NCBI RefSeq assembly: GCF_030269305.1
Contig: NZ_BSTC01000001.1
Span: forward strand, 509,467 to 573,466
Source: Kineosporia sp. NBRC 101731
Lineage (GTDB): Bacteria; Actinomycetota; Actinomycetes; Actinomycetales; Kineosporiaceae
Direction of reading: 5' to 3'
Length of the DNA: 64,000 nt
Shown here: piece after piece, positions 38,374-47,425 of the stretch
How the letters are laid out: the number at the start of each line of letters is the position of its first letter
Numbering within the stretch: position 1 is the stretch's first letter
Made by a program: the position numbers and the translations under genes
Notes under the pieces: generated by a model
What the model was told of the DNA's origin: nothing
The model's input: the letters and a program-made list of their open reading frames with translations, nothing else
The model's database searches: none

Positions 38374-39196
38374 TCCGCCCGTTCGGGGTCAGCGTCACCC
38401 GCACGTAGGCCTCCCCGCCGGGCAGGGAGCGGTTGAGCGTCTGCACCAGCTCCTCCGGGGTCTTGCGGCCGTCGACGAGCAGGGTGGCCCCCGGCTCGAT
38501 GACCAGCTGGGTCGCCGGGCCGGTCACCCTCGTCGGCTCCTCCCGGCTCATCGGCTCGAAGGTGACCCGCACCGATCCCTGCTCGCTGCGCCCGGCGCTG
38601 ATCCGGCCGAAGAGCAGGGTGCTTGAGGACGTCGCGGTCATCTGCGTGCGCACGGTGCCCGGGACGGTGGTCGGCTCCCGGGGGGCCGGCGGCATCGAGT
38701 GCCCCAGCCAGATCGCCAGCAGGGCCGCGGCGACCAGACAGGCACCGGCCACCACCCATCCGGCCCGACGGCGGCGGCGCAGCCAGGCGCCCCGCCGCAT
38801 GACGGTGGCGAGATCGTCCGGGCCGGGGCCCGGGATCTCGCCGGGCCGCAGTTCGGTCTCGTCGTCGAGCAGTACCTCGCGGCCGGGCTGCTGACGCTTG
38901 AGCAGGCCGAGGGCCTGGGTGCGCGCGGCCATCGAGACCCAGGCCACGGCCGAGGCGGCGAAGCCGGTGGTGCCCGACCAGCGCGCGTGGGCCCGGGCCA
39001 GCGTGGCCAGGGTGACCTCCTGGGCGCCGGCCCGGTTGCCCAGCTCGGTGTGCGCGGCTGTGAACGCCGAGCGGTAGAGCTCGGGAAAGAGGGTGGCGAA
39101 GTCGGCCGGACGGCCCACCCGGGTCGGCCGCGGTGTGTTCTGCGTGTGCTGTGTGGTCTGTGGAGTCTGGGGGGTCTGCGTGTCGGTGGTCGTCAT
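38351..39196 (-). CDS. single-pass membrane protein with SigE-like N-terminal region, unknown function
   Basis: A 281-residue protein. After a Thr/Gln/Pro-rich start, residues about 35-100 resemble region 2 of SigE-family ECF sigma factors (FATLFPELYRSAFTAAHTEL and RAGAQEVTLATLARAHARW) but without a recognisable region 4. An Arg-rich patch and one membrane helix (about 165-185) follow, then an extracytoplasmic domain of about 95 residues. Such a layout could be a membrane-tethered regulator, but no function is established. The ATG at 39196 is used because the open frame upstream runs through non-coding sequence. Its end overlaps the TrmH gene by 23 bases. Confidence 0.65.
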   Translation of the reverse strand: MTTTDTQTPQTPQTTQHTQNTPRPTRVGRPADFATLFPELYRSAFTAAHTELGNRAGAQEVTLATLARAHARWSGTTGFAASAVAWVSMAARTQALGLLKRQQPGREVLLDDETELRPGEIPGPGPDDLATVMRRGAWLRRRRRAGWVVAGACLVAAALLAIWLGHSMPPAPREPTTVPGTVRTQMTATSSSTLLFGRISAGRSEQGSVRVTFEPMSREEPTRVTGPATQLVIEPGATLLVDGRKTPEELVQTLNRSLPGGEAYVRVTLTPNGRITALRQE

Positions 39197-39522
39197 CTCA
39201 CCGCCGTCTCCTCTTCGGGTCTGCGGGCGCTCGCTCACGCTACTGGGCGGTGCGGGGACAATTCTCGCGATCGGTGCAGGTCGCAGCCCTTCGAGCGGCA
39301 TGTCAGCCGCAGGGGCGAGGTGCCTGTCGGGCGTACCGGCGATGGCGGTGGGCACCTGTGCCCGGGTTCGGTCACGAGTCAACAACGGGCGGCCGGTGCC
39401 TGTGAGCCCCTCTTGCGGGGCCGGTGCCGGGTGGTTGCCGACAGGTGCCGATGGACGACCTCGGCTGCCGGTTCGTTGCTGGCGTGTCGGGCGGGAATCA
39501 CTCCGCCGGGAGGGAACACCTC
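39197..39522. other. 326-bp region without a gene
   Basis: Lies upstream of the SigE-like membrane protein gene and downstream of a gene fragment. Open frames here are shadows without family matches or ribosome sites. It should contain the promoter of the minus-strand gene starting at 39196. I see no repeats or stable hairpin. Confidence 0.4.
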
Positions 39523-39790
39523 TCAGGAGATGAACTGCTCGAACAATGACGTGATCGTGTTGTCGTCGGTGAGCCGCATCCAGACCCCGACCTGGGTGGG
39601 ACCGCCGGCGTCCTGGTGGGCGTCCCAGTTGCGCTTCATCTGGGCGATCGAGATCTTCCGCCCCTTGGTCGCGGAGCCGTCCGCCGGGTCGAGCAGCGCG
39701 TCGGCACCCTCGATCCGGGCCTGGGGGTCGAGCCGGAACTCCGTGGGCTGGTGCCCTTCTTCTTGCCGTCCAGACCCCTTGCTTCGTGAT
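39523..39790 (-). pseudogene. 5'-truncated gene fragment
   Basis: Read on the minus strand, about 75 codons with normal high-GC codon bias lead to a TGA at 39523-39525, including PTEFRLDPQARIEGADALL, KGRKISIAQMKRNWDAHQD and GVWMRLTDDNTITSLFEQF. No ATG, GTG or TTG start exists in this frame upstream; a start appears only in another frame (ATG at about 39793, reading GLDGKKKGTS), so a frameshift plus loss of the 5' part fits. The fragment ends at the PadR operator. I do not recognise the parent gene. An alternative is a short real gene with a sequencing error. Confidence 0.45.
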
Positions 39791-39831
39791 GCATACCCGG
39801 TATAGCTTTCCTCTCGCCATACTGGGTATGC
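39791..39831. promoter_or_regulatory. inverted repeat upstream of padR, candidate PadR operator
   Basis: GCATACCCGGTAT (39791-39803) and ATACTGGGTATGC (39819-39831), 15 bases apart, are inverted repeats with one mismatch. They lie 29 bases before the padR ATG. PadR regulators bind dyads of this kind in their own promoters and repress the adjacent transporter operon until a ligand binds. Confidence 0.7.
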
Positions 39832-39859
39832 AGTGCTGATCTTGGAGGGGAGTGCCGGG

Positions 39860-40381
39860 ATGTCTGTCCGTCAGAGCCTGCTCGCGATCCTCGCGGAGGG
39901 GTCGCAGTACGGGTACCAGCTCCGGCACGAGTTCGAGGTGCGCACCGGCCGGACCTGGCCGATCAACATCGGCCAGGTCTACACGACGCTGAACCGCCTG
40001 GTCCGGGACGGACTGGTGGAGGAGGCGGAGCGGGGTGAAGACGGTTCGGTGAACTACCGGCTCACCTACTCCGGGCGCGAGGAGGTCGAGCGGTGGTGGG
40101 GTACCCCCGTCGACCGTCAGGCGCCGAACCGCGACGAGGTGGCCATCAAAGTGGCCCTCGCAGCCACGGCGCCGGGCGTCGACGCGTTCGCGGTGATTCA
40201 CCGCCAGAAGGCCGAAACCCTGCGCGTACTGCAGGGATATACCAAGGAGAAGCGCTCGCTGCCGGATCCGGTGCAGGGTGACGCCCTGGCCCGGCAGCTC
40301 GTGCTCGATCATCTGATCTTTGTGGCTGAGGCCGAGGCACGCTGGCTCGACCTGGTCGAGCAGCGGCTGCGTGCCCGCTGA
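39860..40381 (+). CDS. PadR family transcriptional repressor
   Basis: A 173-residue PadR protein: N-terminal winged helix (about 1-85) with SLLAILAEGSQYGYQLRHEFE, WPINIGQVYTTLNRLVRDGLV and the wing YRLTYSGREEVERWW, and a C-terminal dimerisation helix region. The ATG at 39860 follows GGAGGGG; a GTG at 39833 is less likely. It lies 13 bases before an ABC ATPase gene and a permease gene, so it probably represses that exporter and itself through the dyad at 39791-39831. PadR-linked exporters often respond to antibiotics or other membrane-active compounds (family knowledge; ligand here unknown). Confidence 0.92.
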   Translation: MSVRQSLLAILAEGSQYGYQLRHEFEVRTGRTWPINIGQVYTTLNRLVRDGLVEEAERGEDGSVNYRLTYSGREEVERWWGTPVDRQAPNRDEVAIKVALAATAPGVDAFAVIHRQKAETLRVLQGYTKEKRSLPDPVQGDALARQLVLDHLIFVAEAEARWLDLVEQRLRAR

Positions 40382-40394
40382 GAGGGGCAATGCC

Positions 40395-41141
40395 ATGAGT
40401 GTCGAAGCACAGTCCACCGGGTCGTCGGCTCTGCCGGACCGCCGCCCCGTGCTGCTCAGCCTGAACGACGCAGCCCGGGTGCACGGTGAGGGAACCGCTG
40501 TGCCGGTGCGCGCCCTGAACGGCGTGAGCCTGGAGGTTCGCGTGGGTGAACTCGTCGCCGTGATGGGCCCTTCCGGTTCCGGCAAGTCCACCCTGCTGCA
40601 CCTGGCCGGCGGTCTCGACACCCCCACCTCGGGTGACGTGGTGGTCGACGGGGTGAGCATCGCCGGGCTCTCGGTGAAGGCCCGGGCGGCCCTGCGTCGT
40701 CGCAGCGTCGGCTACGTGTTCCAGGATCTGAACCTGGTGCCGGCCCTGACCGCCGCCGAAAACGTCATGCTTCCGAGGGAACTCGACGGTGTCGGAACCC
40801 GGCAGGCCCGGCAGGAGGCCCGCGGGGCCCTGCGCGAGGTCGGCGTGGAAGATCTGTTCGACCGGTTTCCCGAGGAGATGTCGGGCGGTCAGCAGCAGCG
40901 GGTCGCGATCGCCCGCGCGCTCGTCGGGCCGCGCCGTCTGGTGCTGGCCGACGAGCCCACCGGCGCCCTCGATTCGCTGACCGGTGAGGCCATCATGAAG
41001 GTGCTGCGGGCCCGGGTGGACGACGGTGCGGCCGGACTGCTGGTCACGCATGACGCCCAGCACGCGGCCTGGGCCGACCGCGTGGTGTTCCTGCGCGACG
41101 GCAAGATGGTGGAATCTGCTGCCGGAAGCGGAATCTCGTGA
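40395..41141 (+). CDS. ABC transporter ATP-binding protein, MacB/LolD type
   Basis: A 248-residue single-domain ABC ATPase of the MacB/LolD family. Walker A GPSGSGKST (about 57-65), Q-loop VFQDLNLVPALTA, signature MSGGQQQRVAIARAL, Walker B LVLADEPTGALDS and the H-loop VTHD are present. It powers the FtsX-type permease encoded next (overlap at the stop codon). Together with PadR this is a standard repressor-exporter operon. Confidence 0.93.
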   Translation: MSVEAQSTGSSALPDRRPVLLSLNDAARVHGEGTAVPVRALNGVSLEVRVGELVAVMGPSGSGKSTLLHLAGGLDTPTSGDVVVDGVSIAGLSVKARAALRRRSVGYVFQDLNLVPALTAAENVMLPRELDGVGTRQARQEARGALREVGVEDLFDRFPEEMSGGQQQRVAIARALVGPRRLVLADEPTGALDSLTGEAIMKVLRARVDDGAAGLLVTHDAQHAAWADRVVFLRDGKMVESAAGSGIS

Positions 41142-43966
41142 TGCTCGAGAGAATCGTGGTGTGGCGTGCGGCTCTGCGCCTGGCCCGCCGGGACGCCTGG
41201 CGCAACAAGGGCCGCAGTGCTCTGGTCGCCCTGATGGTGGCCCTGCCGGTGCTCGCCCTGGCGACGGTGTCGGTGCTGTGGCGCTCGGACGAGCGTGATC
41301 CCCAGGACGACGTGCGGGTGCGGCTGGGTGTGCAGGCCCAGGCCGAGATCACGTACGGCTACGAGGCCGCGCTCGTGCAGACCCCGGACGGCCGCGACTA
41401 CACCTCGCGCGACGACCCGCCCGTCGACGAGGAGCCCGGCCCGGCGACCATGGCGCAGTTCGAGAAGGCGGTCACCCCGCTGATCCCCGCCCGCGACCAG
41501 GTGGTGTCCGAGTGGTCGGTGAACTCGAACCGCAACCTTCAACGGGGAGACCGGCTGATCGGCGCGACCCTGCGCGAGATCGACTACACCGCCAACGGTC
41601 TCGGAGGTCTCCTGGAGCAGGTGGCCGGCCGGGCCCCGGAACGGGCCGGTGAGGTGGTGGTCAGCCGTCGTCTCGCGGACGCCGGGGAGAAGGTGGGTGA
41701 CCCCGGGGTGAAGGTGGGTGACCGGCTCACCTATCGGCCCGCGGGGAACCCGGAGCGGAGCCTGACCGTGGTGGGCGTCGTGGACGGCCTGACCCTGGAG
41801 AGCAGCAAGGAGGTCATCGGGCGGCCCGGCACCTTCATCACCGCTGCGGTACGGGGGGCGCTGAAGCCCCAGGACGACACTTATGGCGGCGCCTACACCC
41901 GATCCCGGTTGATCGTGGTCGGTCCGGACCCGGTCACCTGGTCCGACGTGCTCGACCTCAACGAGCGGGGTGCGGTGGTGCTGAGCCGCCAGGTGATCGC
42001 CGACCCACCTCCCGCCACGCAGTTGTTCTACAACAACGACCGTGACCTGGGGGATACCTCCGGTGAGTTCGTGGGCATCACGGTCGTGGTGATCGGCATG
42101 GTGCTGCTGCAGATCGCCCTGCTGGCCGGGCCCGCCATCGCGGTCGGCGCGCGCCGCAACCAGCACACCCTTGCCCTGCTGGCCGCGACCGGTGCGCAGC
42201 GGCGTCATCTGCGCACCGTCGTGCTCGCCACGAACGGGGTGATCGGCCTGGTCAGCTGCACCGCCGCGGCCGGGCTGGGAACCCTGCTGGGCATCGTGAT
42301 CATCGCCGTGCTGCGGGCTCACGACGTCACGATCGTCCGGATCGACGTGCACCCGATCGACCTCCTGGTGCTCGTCGGGGTCGGCGTGTTCACCTCCCTC
42401 GGGGCATCACTGATCCCGGCCCGGCAGGCGGCGAAGCTCGACGTCGTCGCGGCCCTGACCGGCCGTCGCGGTTACTCCCCGCCCGCGCTGCGGGTGCCGG
42501 TGCTCGGCCTGGTGCTCGTGGCGATCGGCACCGGGCTGGCGGTGTTCACCTCGAAAGCCGACCTGCCCTTCGTGACCGTTCTCGGTCTCGGCCTGGCTGA
42601 GATCGGCCTGGTCGCGGCCTCCGGTGCGATCGTGGCGCTGGCCGCCCGCCTGGCCGTGCGGCTGCCCTTCAGCGCCCGGTTCGCCCTGCGCGACGCCGCC
42701 CGTCAGCGTGGCCGTACCGCTCCGGCCGTGGCCGCGGTGCTCGCGGCGATCGCCGGTGGCAGCGCGGCGCTGGTCTACATGGCCGCGCAGGACGATTACG
42801 ACCACCGCAACTACCGGCCGACCGCGGCCGCCGGGGTGATCACGGTCGACGCCCACGGCTACTCGTTCGACGACGCGGAGGTGTCGTTGCCCCGGGCCGA
42901 GGCATTGCTGCGGAAGGAGCTGCCGATCGGCACGTTGCAGCCGTTCCGGACGCCGAAGTGGGGGGACGACGGGGACACGGAGGTCATGCTGATCCCTCTT
43001 CTGCCGCCTGACCTCGAGTGCCCGTCCTTGCCCATCGACGCGGGGGTCTCGATGAGTGCTCCCGCGAGCATGGTCACGGGCTCTGAGCCGGGCCCCTGCC
43101 CGGGCCGCAGCGAGCCCGAGACCATCGAGTTCGGGCGCGGCGACCTCTTCGACGACGGCACCGTGCTCCAGGTCCTGACCGACGGGGCGGCTCCGGCCGC
43201 CGCGGCCGCGCTCACGGCGGGCCGGGTCGTCACCACCGACCCGGAGGTGATCTGGCCGGACGGCAAGGTGCACATCTCGGTCGAGCGCTGGTCGGACGAC
43301 GACGATGACGGCGATGACGACATCCAGGCCACCGTCGTCGCCCTGGACGCCGTGCCGTGGCCCTCCGGAGACCGGAAGCTCACCGGTCTGGTGTACCCGC
43401 CGGCGGCCGCCGGGAAGCTCGGGGTCGAGCTGGAGGCGAGCGGCTTCCTGGCCGACACCACCCGATCGGTGACCAAGGACGAAGAAGATCGGATCAACGA
43501 TCTGCTGCATATCGAGGCCGGTGTGCAGATGGACGTGGAGCGCGGTTACGTCAGCCAGTACGCGCTGGGGCTGCTGGCCCTGCTCGTGGCCGCCGCGGTG
43601 ATCAGCCTGGTCGGCACCTTCACCGCGGTCGGTCTGGCCGCGGCCGAGTCGAGGGCCGACCTCTCCACGCTGGCCGCCGTCGGTGCCGGGCCGGGAGTGC
43701 GGCGCCGGCTGGCCGCGGCCCAGGCCGGGGTGATCTCCGGACTGGGTGGGGTGCTCGGGGTGGTGAGTGGGATCCTGGCCGGCTGGGTGCTGATCCGGAT
43801 GCAGCGGGACTGGAGCGCCGTCACCTCGGACGAGAACCTGTGGCGGCTGGTCCTGCCCTGGTGGCACCTGCTCGCCGTCGGCCTCGGGATCCCGCTGCTG
43901 GCGATGCTGATCGCCTTCGGCACGACCCGTTCCCGGCTCACCGTGGTACGCCGGCCCGGGCAGTAG
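41141..43966 (+). CDS. FtsX-like ABC transporter permease (PadR operon)
   Basis: A 941-residue permease with an N-terminal helix (about 27-47), a large extracytoplasmic domain, three helices with an FtsX core (about 305-440), further helices (about 450-550), a second extracytoplasmic domain containing an Asp-rich stretch (DDDDDGDDD-like), and three C-terminal helices. This ten-helix layout is that of MacB/BceB-related exporters without a partner membrane fusion protein. The ATG shares one base with the ATPase stop; a GTG one codon earlier is possible. It is a different subfamily from the permease at 26703, though topology is alike. A strong terminator follows. Confidence 0.85.
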   Translation: MLERIVVWRAALRLARRDAWRNKGRSALVALMVALPVLALATVSVLWRSDERDPQDDVRVRLGVQAQAEITYGYEAALVQTPDGRDYTSRDDPPVDEEPGPATMAQFEKAVTPLIPARDQVVSEWSVNSNRNLQRGDRLIGATLREIDYTANGLGGLLEQVAGRAPERAGEVVVSRRLADAGEKVGDPGVKVGDRLTYRPAGNPERSLTVVGVVDGLTLESSKEVIGRPGTFITAAVRGALKPQDDTYGGAYTRSRLIVVGPDPVTWSDVLDLNERGAVVLSRQVIADPPPATQLFYNNDRDLGDTSGEFVGITVVVIGMVLLQIALLAGPAIAVGARRNQHTLALLAATGAQRRHLRTVVLATNGVIGLVSCTAAAGLGTLLGIVIIAVLRAHDVTIVRIDVHPIDLLVLVGVGVFTSLGASLIPARQAAKLDVVAALTGRRGYSPPALRVPVLGLVLVAIGTGLAVFTSKADLPFVTVLGLGLAEIGLVAASGAIVALAARLAVRLPFSARFALRDAARQRGRTAPAVAAVLAAIAGGSAALVYMAAQDDYDHRNYRPTAAAGVITVDAHGYSFDDAEVSLPRAEALLRKELPIGTLQPFRTPKWGDDGDTEVMLIPLLPPDLECPSLPIDAGVSMSAPASMVTGSEPGPCPGRSEPETIEFGRGDLFDDGTVLQVLTDGAAPAAAAALTAGRVVTTDPEVIWPDGKVHISVERWSDDDDDGDDDIQATVVALDAVPWPSGDRKLTGLVYPPAAAGKLGVELEASGFLADTTRSVTKDEEDRINDLLHIEAGVQMDVERGYVSQYALGLLALLVAAAVISLVGTFTAVGLAAAESRADLSTLAAVGAGPGVRRRLAAAQAGVISGLGGVLGVVSGILAGWVLIRMQRDWSAVTSDENLWRLVLPWWHLLAVGLGIPLLAMLIAFGTTRSRLTVVRRPGQ

Positions 43967-43971
43967 AGACG

Positions 43972-44005
43972 TCCGGGGTGCCCCGGGAGGAGGGCACCCC
44001 GGACC
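43972..44005. terminator. 13-bp bidirectional terminator
   Basis: GTCCGGGGTGCCC (43972-43984) and GGGCACCCCGGAC (43993-44005) form a perfect stem with an 8-base loop, between the permease stop and the stop of the convergent HAD gene at 44011. Confidence 0.82.
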
Positions 44006-44010
44006 GCTTC

Positions 44011-44787
44011 TCACACCAGGTCGATCAGGGTCTCGATCGACGGCACGATGTGGGACGGGCGGAACGGGTAACGCTGCACGCCCTCCCGGGTGGTGGAGCC
44101 GGTCAGGACCAGGAAGGTCTCCAGGCCCGCCTCCATGCCGGCCACCACGTCGGTGTCCATCCGGTCGCCGATCATCGCGGTGTACTCGGAGTGGGCGTCG
44201 ATCTTGTTCAGGGCGCTGCGGAACATCATCGGGTTGGGCTTGCCGACGATGTACGGGTCCCGGCCGGTCGCCCGGCTGATCAGCGCCGCCACCGCACCGC
44301 AGGCCGGCAGCGGGCCCTCGGCCGAGGGCCCGGTCGGGTCGGGGTTGGTCGCGATGAACCGGGCGCCGCCCTCGATCAGCCGGATTGCCTTGGTGATCGC
44401 CTCGAACGAGTAGGTGCGCGTCTCACCCAGCACCACGAAGTCCGGGTCGGTGTCGGTGAGCACGTAACCGGCCTCGTGCAGGGCCGTGGTCAGCCCGGCC
44501 TCGCCGATCACGTAGGCCTTGCCGCCGGGCAGCTGGTCGGCCAGGAACTGGGCCGTGGCCAGGGCCGACGTCCAGATCGACGACTCCGGCACGTCGAGGC
44601 CGGAGGAGAGCAGGCGGGCTCGTAGGTCTCGCGCGGTGTAGATCGAGTTGTTCGTCAGCACCAGGAAGGGGCGTTCCTTCTCCTGCAGACGCTGCAGGAA
44701 CTCGGCGGCTCCCGGCAGAGCCAGGCCCTCGTGGACCAGAACGCCGTCCATGTCGGTCAGCCAGCAGCGGATCTCCCGCGTGTTCAT
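44011..44787 (-). CDS. HAD-IIA family hydrolase (NagD-like phosphatase)
   Basis: A 258-residue HAD phosphatase. Motif I LTDMDGVLV holds the nucleophile Asp12 and acid/base Asp14; motif II is VLTNNS; the IIA cap lies between them and IVGKPNPMMF (motif III Lys); motif IV is MIGDRMDTDV. NagD-like enzymes dephosphorylate sugar phosphates or nucleotides, or repair glycolytic side products. The particular substrate is unknown. It is monocistronic. Confidence 0.9.
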   Translation of the reverse strand: MNTREIRCWLTDMDGVLVHEGLALPGAAEFLQRLQEKERPFLVLTNNSIYTARDLRARLLSSGLDVPESSIWTSALATAQFLADQLPGGKAYVIGEAGLTTALHEAGYVLTDTDPDFVVLGETRTYSFEAITKAIRLIEGGARFIATNPDPTGPSAEGPLPACGAVAALISRATGRDPYIVGKPNPMMFRSALNKIDAHSEYTAMIGDRMDTDVVAGMEAGLETFLVLTGSTTREGVQRYPFRPSHIVPSIETLIDLV

Positions 44788-44883
44788 GCTTCTCCTACCT
44801 GTTCGAGTCGTATGCCCCCGGCTCGAACCGTACTGCGGCTGGTCGCCGAAGACCCGCGGGGGAAGTGGGGGCGCCTCCCCGGG

Positions 44884-46236
44884 TTACTTGCCCACCCATG
44901 CGTCGAGGTCGAAAGCCGCTGCCAGCGCCGCCATCCCGGCGTCGCTCGGGTGCAGGTGGTCGCCCGAGTCGTTCGCCGGGAGCAGCCGCTGCGGATCCGC
45001 CGGATCGCGCACGGCCGCGTCGAAGTCGACCACCGCGTCGAACTCCGGCGCCGTGCGCACCCAGCCGTTCACCAGCGTCCTCTGCTGCTCCTTCTCCGGT
45101 GTCAGGCAGCCGGTCGCACAGGTGAAGGGGGTGAGCGTGGCCCCCACCACCCGCAGGCCGTGCTCGTGGGCGCGGTCGGCCAGCTGGGTCAGGCCGTCGA
45201 TCACCGTGGTGGCCGGGGTACCCGAGGCGATGTCGTTGATGCCCAGCGCGATCACCACGACCCGCACGTCCGGCCGGTCCAGGACATCGTGCCCGAACCG
45301 GCGCAGCCCGGAGGCGCTGGGCGAGGCGCAGCCCTGGTTCTCGGACACCACCCGGTTGCCGCCGATGCCCTCGTTGAGCACGCCCAGGGTGGCCGTGCCG
45401 GCGTGCTGGTGCATCCGGGCCGCGAGGAGATCGGGCCAGCGCCGGTTCGCGTCCGGGGTGGAACTGGCGCCCTCGGTGATCGAGTCGCCGAACATGCTGA
45501 TCGTGCCGGTGCCGGCCGGATCGGGCACGTCGATGCCCTCCAGCCAGTACCAGGACGACACCGAGTGGGTGAACACATCACCGGCGGTCGCACCCGCGTG
45601 ATCGCCCTCGGCGAGGTAGGAGGTCGCGACCGGCCGGCTGTGCCCGGTGCCGGCCGCGGTCGGGCCCCGGGGCACCACGTCGATCGCCAGCGACCGGCGC
45701 AACGGTCGGGAGAGTTCGACCGGATCGCTGATCACCCGCCCGCCCGGCGGGATCTCGACGTCCCGGGCGCCGCCGAACGTCACTGGACGCACCGAGCCGC
45801 CCTGCACGGACGGACCGTTGTCCAGGGCGAGCCCGGCGGTGACCTTCGACAGACGCACCGGTTCGGTGCCGAAGGTGTTGGCCAGGCGGAGCTGGAAGCG
45901 ACTGCCCCCGAGGGTGGGGCGAACCACCTGGCGCAGGGTGCGGCCGGTGAGGTCGGGGCCGTCGATGTCCTGGACCGCTGTGCTCCAGGCACCGCTCCAG
46001 CCGGGCTCCACGGTGCGGGGCAGGGCCGAGATCGTCCGGTCGGCGCTGGAGGGTGAGGGGGTGGGTGCGACGGTGACCGTCTCACCGGGGAACGCCGCGG
46101 TGGGGCAGGAGTGGGCGCCGGCGGACGGCGCGGCGCCCAGACCGTGCTCATGCCCGGCCGACACCAGCACGACGACCGCGGTGACGGCCCCGGCCGAGGC
46201 CAGGGCCATCCAGGCGTTACGGGTGTGCCTCTTCAC
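44884..46236 (-). CDS. secreted SGNH/GDSL hydrolase
   Basis: A 450-residue secreted esterase/lipase-type protein. After a signal peptide (about 1-30) and a Pro/Ser region, an N-terminal beta domain of about 170 residues (GWSGAWSTAVQDIDGPDL, QVVRPTLGGSRFQLRLANTFG) precedes the SGNH domain with block I FGDSITEG (Ser nucleophile), block II NEGIGGNR (Gly), block III GINDI (Asn) and block V DHLHPSD (Asp and His). All catalytic residues are present. Family members remove acyl groups from sugars, lipids or cell-wall material. It is monocistronic and ends 97 bases from the HAD gene start. Confidence 0.9.
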   Translation of the reverse strand: MKRHTRNAWMALASAGAVTAVVVLVSAGHEHGLGAAPSAGAHSCPTAAFPGETVTVAPTPSPSSADRTISALPRTVEPGWSGAWSTAVQDIDGPDLTGRTLRQVVRPTLGGSRFQLRLANTFGTEPVRLSKVTAGLALDNGPSVQGGSVRPVTFGGARDVEIPPGGRVISDPVELSRPLRRSLAIDVVPRGPTAAGTGHSRPVATSYLAEGDHAGATAGDVFTHSVSSWYWLEGIDVPDPAGTGTISMFGDSITEGASSTPDANRRWPDLLAARMHQHAGTATLGVLNEGIGGNRVVSENQGCASPSASGLRRFGHDVLDRPDVRVVVIALGINDIASGTPATTVIDGLTQLADRAHEHGLRVVGATLTPFTCATGCLTPEKEQQRTLVNGWVRTAPEFDAVVDFDAAVRDPADPQRLLPANDSGDHLHPSDAGMAALAAAFDLDAWVGK

Positions 46237-46324
46237 TGCCCCTCCCGGCGGGACGTGTGAATCTCATTCGGCACACCCGCGGGCCGGCTGAAGAATCAAC
46301 TCCTCAGTGGAGCACTAGGTTCCG

Positions 46325-47425
46325 TCAGGAGGCAGCGGGAAACGTGGCACCCCGCCCGACGGCCCCACCGGTCCGGGCCGGGTTCATCTCGACCTCGTCG
46401 AAGGTGCTGACGGTCATCCGGACATCACAGGCCAGGCGATCACCGACGGCCGGCGGCTTCACCCCGGGCGGCACGATGAGCATCGAGACCTGCATGTGCG
46501 CCACGTCGGCGTAGTGCAGTTTCTTCCCGGCCCAGCGGAACGGCGAAGGACTCCAGCCGGCGCCGTGCGCGGCGCCCTGCACCACGCTCTTCATGATGTT
46601 CTTCAGGCCGACCCGGCCGGAGCTGGCCTGCAACCCGATGCCGTGCGCGGTGCCGCCCGAGACCACGAGCAGCGTGCCACCGTGCATCCGGCGCTGCCGG
46701 TACCCCACGGCCTCGCGGTGCGGCACCGTGCGGGCGTCGAGCACCGTGCCGGTGACCTTGAAGGTGCTGCGGTCGGCCAGCCACAGACCGGTGCCGACAC
46801 GCGGGCGGACGGTGATGCCGGGCTCGGCGGCCCGGAGCGCGGTCAGTTCGGCCGCGGTCAGGTGCGATACCCAGAACGTGTCCACCGGGACGCGCGCCGT
46901 GCGCAGTTCGTAGATCGCCCGGTGCACCGACTGCACCACTTCCTGCCGGTCACCACCGCTGGGCAGGTGCATGGCGATGCCGGCCAGGCGCACCCGGCTC
47001 AGCGGTTCGGCGAGCCCGGCCAGTTCGGTGAGCTGCACGCCGTGCCGGTGCACCGGCGAGTCCAGCTCCAGAATCACCTGGATGCCGGTGTCGCCCTGGT
47101 CGGCCAGGTAACGCAGCACGTCGGCGTGGGCGACCGTGCGGATCACCGAACCCGCCGGCCGGGAGGCCTTCAGCGCCTCGGCCATGGTCATCGGGCCGAG
47201 CACCGCGATGCTGCCGTGGAATGCCGTTCGTACCGAGGCCATCTCGGCCTCCGTGCCCACCGCCACCGTGTCCACGCCGAGTCGCGTGGACAACTCCGCC
47301 AGCCGTTCGCGTCCGAAACCGTAACCGTTGCCCTTGATCACGGGCACCACCGCCGGGAACTGCTCGGCCGCCCCCCGGACGCTGGCCTCCCAGCGGGGCT
47401 CGTCGATCGTCAGCGTGAAAGTCAT
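46325..47425 (-). CDS. alanine-racemase-like PLP enzyme (fold type III)
   Basis: A 366-residue protein. The N-terminal TIM-barrel matches alanine racemase, with the PLP lysine (Lys31) in VVPVIKGNGYGFG in place of the common KANAYGHG. The C-terminal part (from about 245) differs from typical Alr: it contains YRQRRMHGGTLLVVSGG and a KKLHYADVAHMQVSMLIV segment, and I cannot place the usual catalytic Tyr of the second domain with confidence. It is translationally coupled (4-base overlap) behind femX, so a role in D-amino acid supply or modification for peptidoglycan is likely. True racemase activity should not be assumed. Confidence 0.72.
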   Translation of the reverse strand: MTFTLTIDEPRWEASVRGAAEQFPAVVPVIKGNGYGFGRERLAELSTRLGVDTVAVGTEAEMASVRTAFHGSIAVLGPMTMAEALKASRPAGSVIRTVAHADVLRYLADQGDTGIQVILELDSPVHRHGVQLTELAGLAEPLSRVRLAGIAMHLPSGGDRQEVVQSVHRAIYELRTARVPVDTFWVSHLTAAELTALRAAEPGITVRPRVGTGLWLADRSTFKVTGTVLDARTVPHREAVGYRQRRMHGGTLLVVSGGTAHGIGLQASSGRVGLKNIMKSVVQGAAHGAGWSPSPFRWAGKKLHYADVAHMQVSMLIVPPGVKPPAVGDRLACDVRMTVSTFDEVEMNPARTGGAVGRGATFPAAS

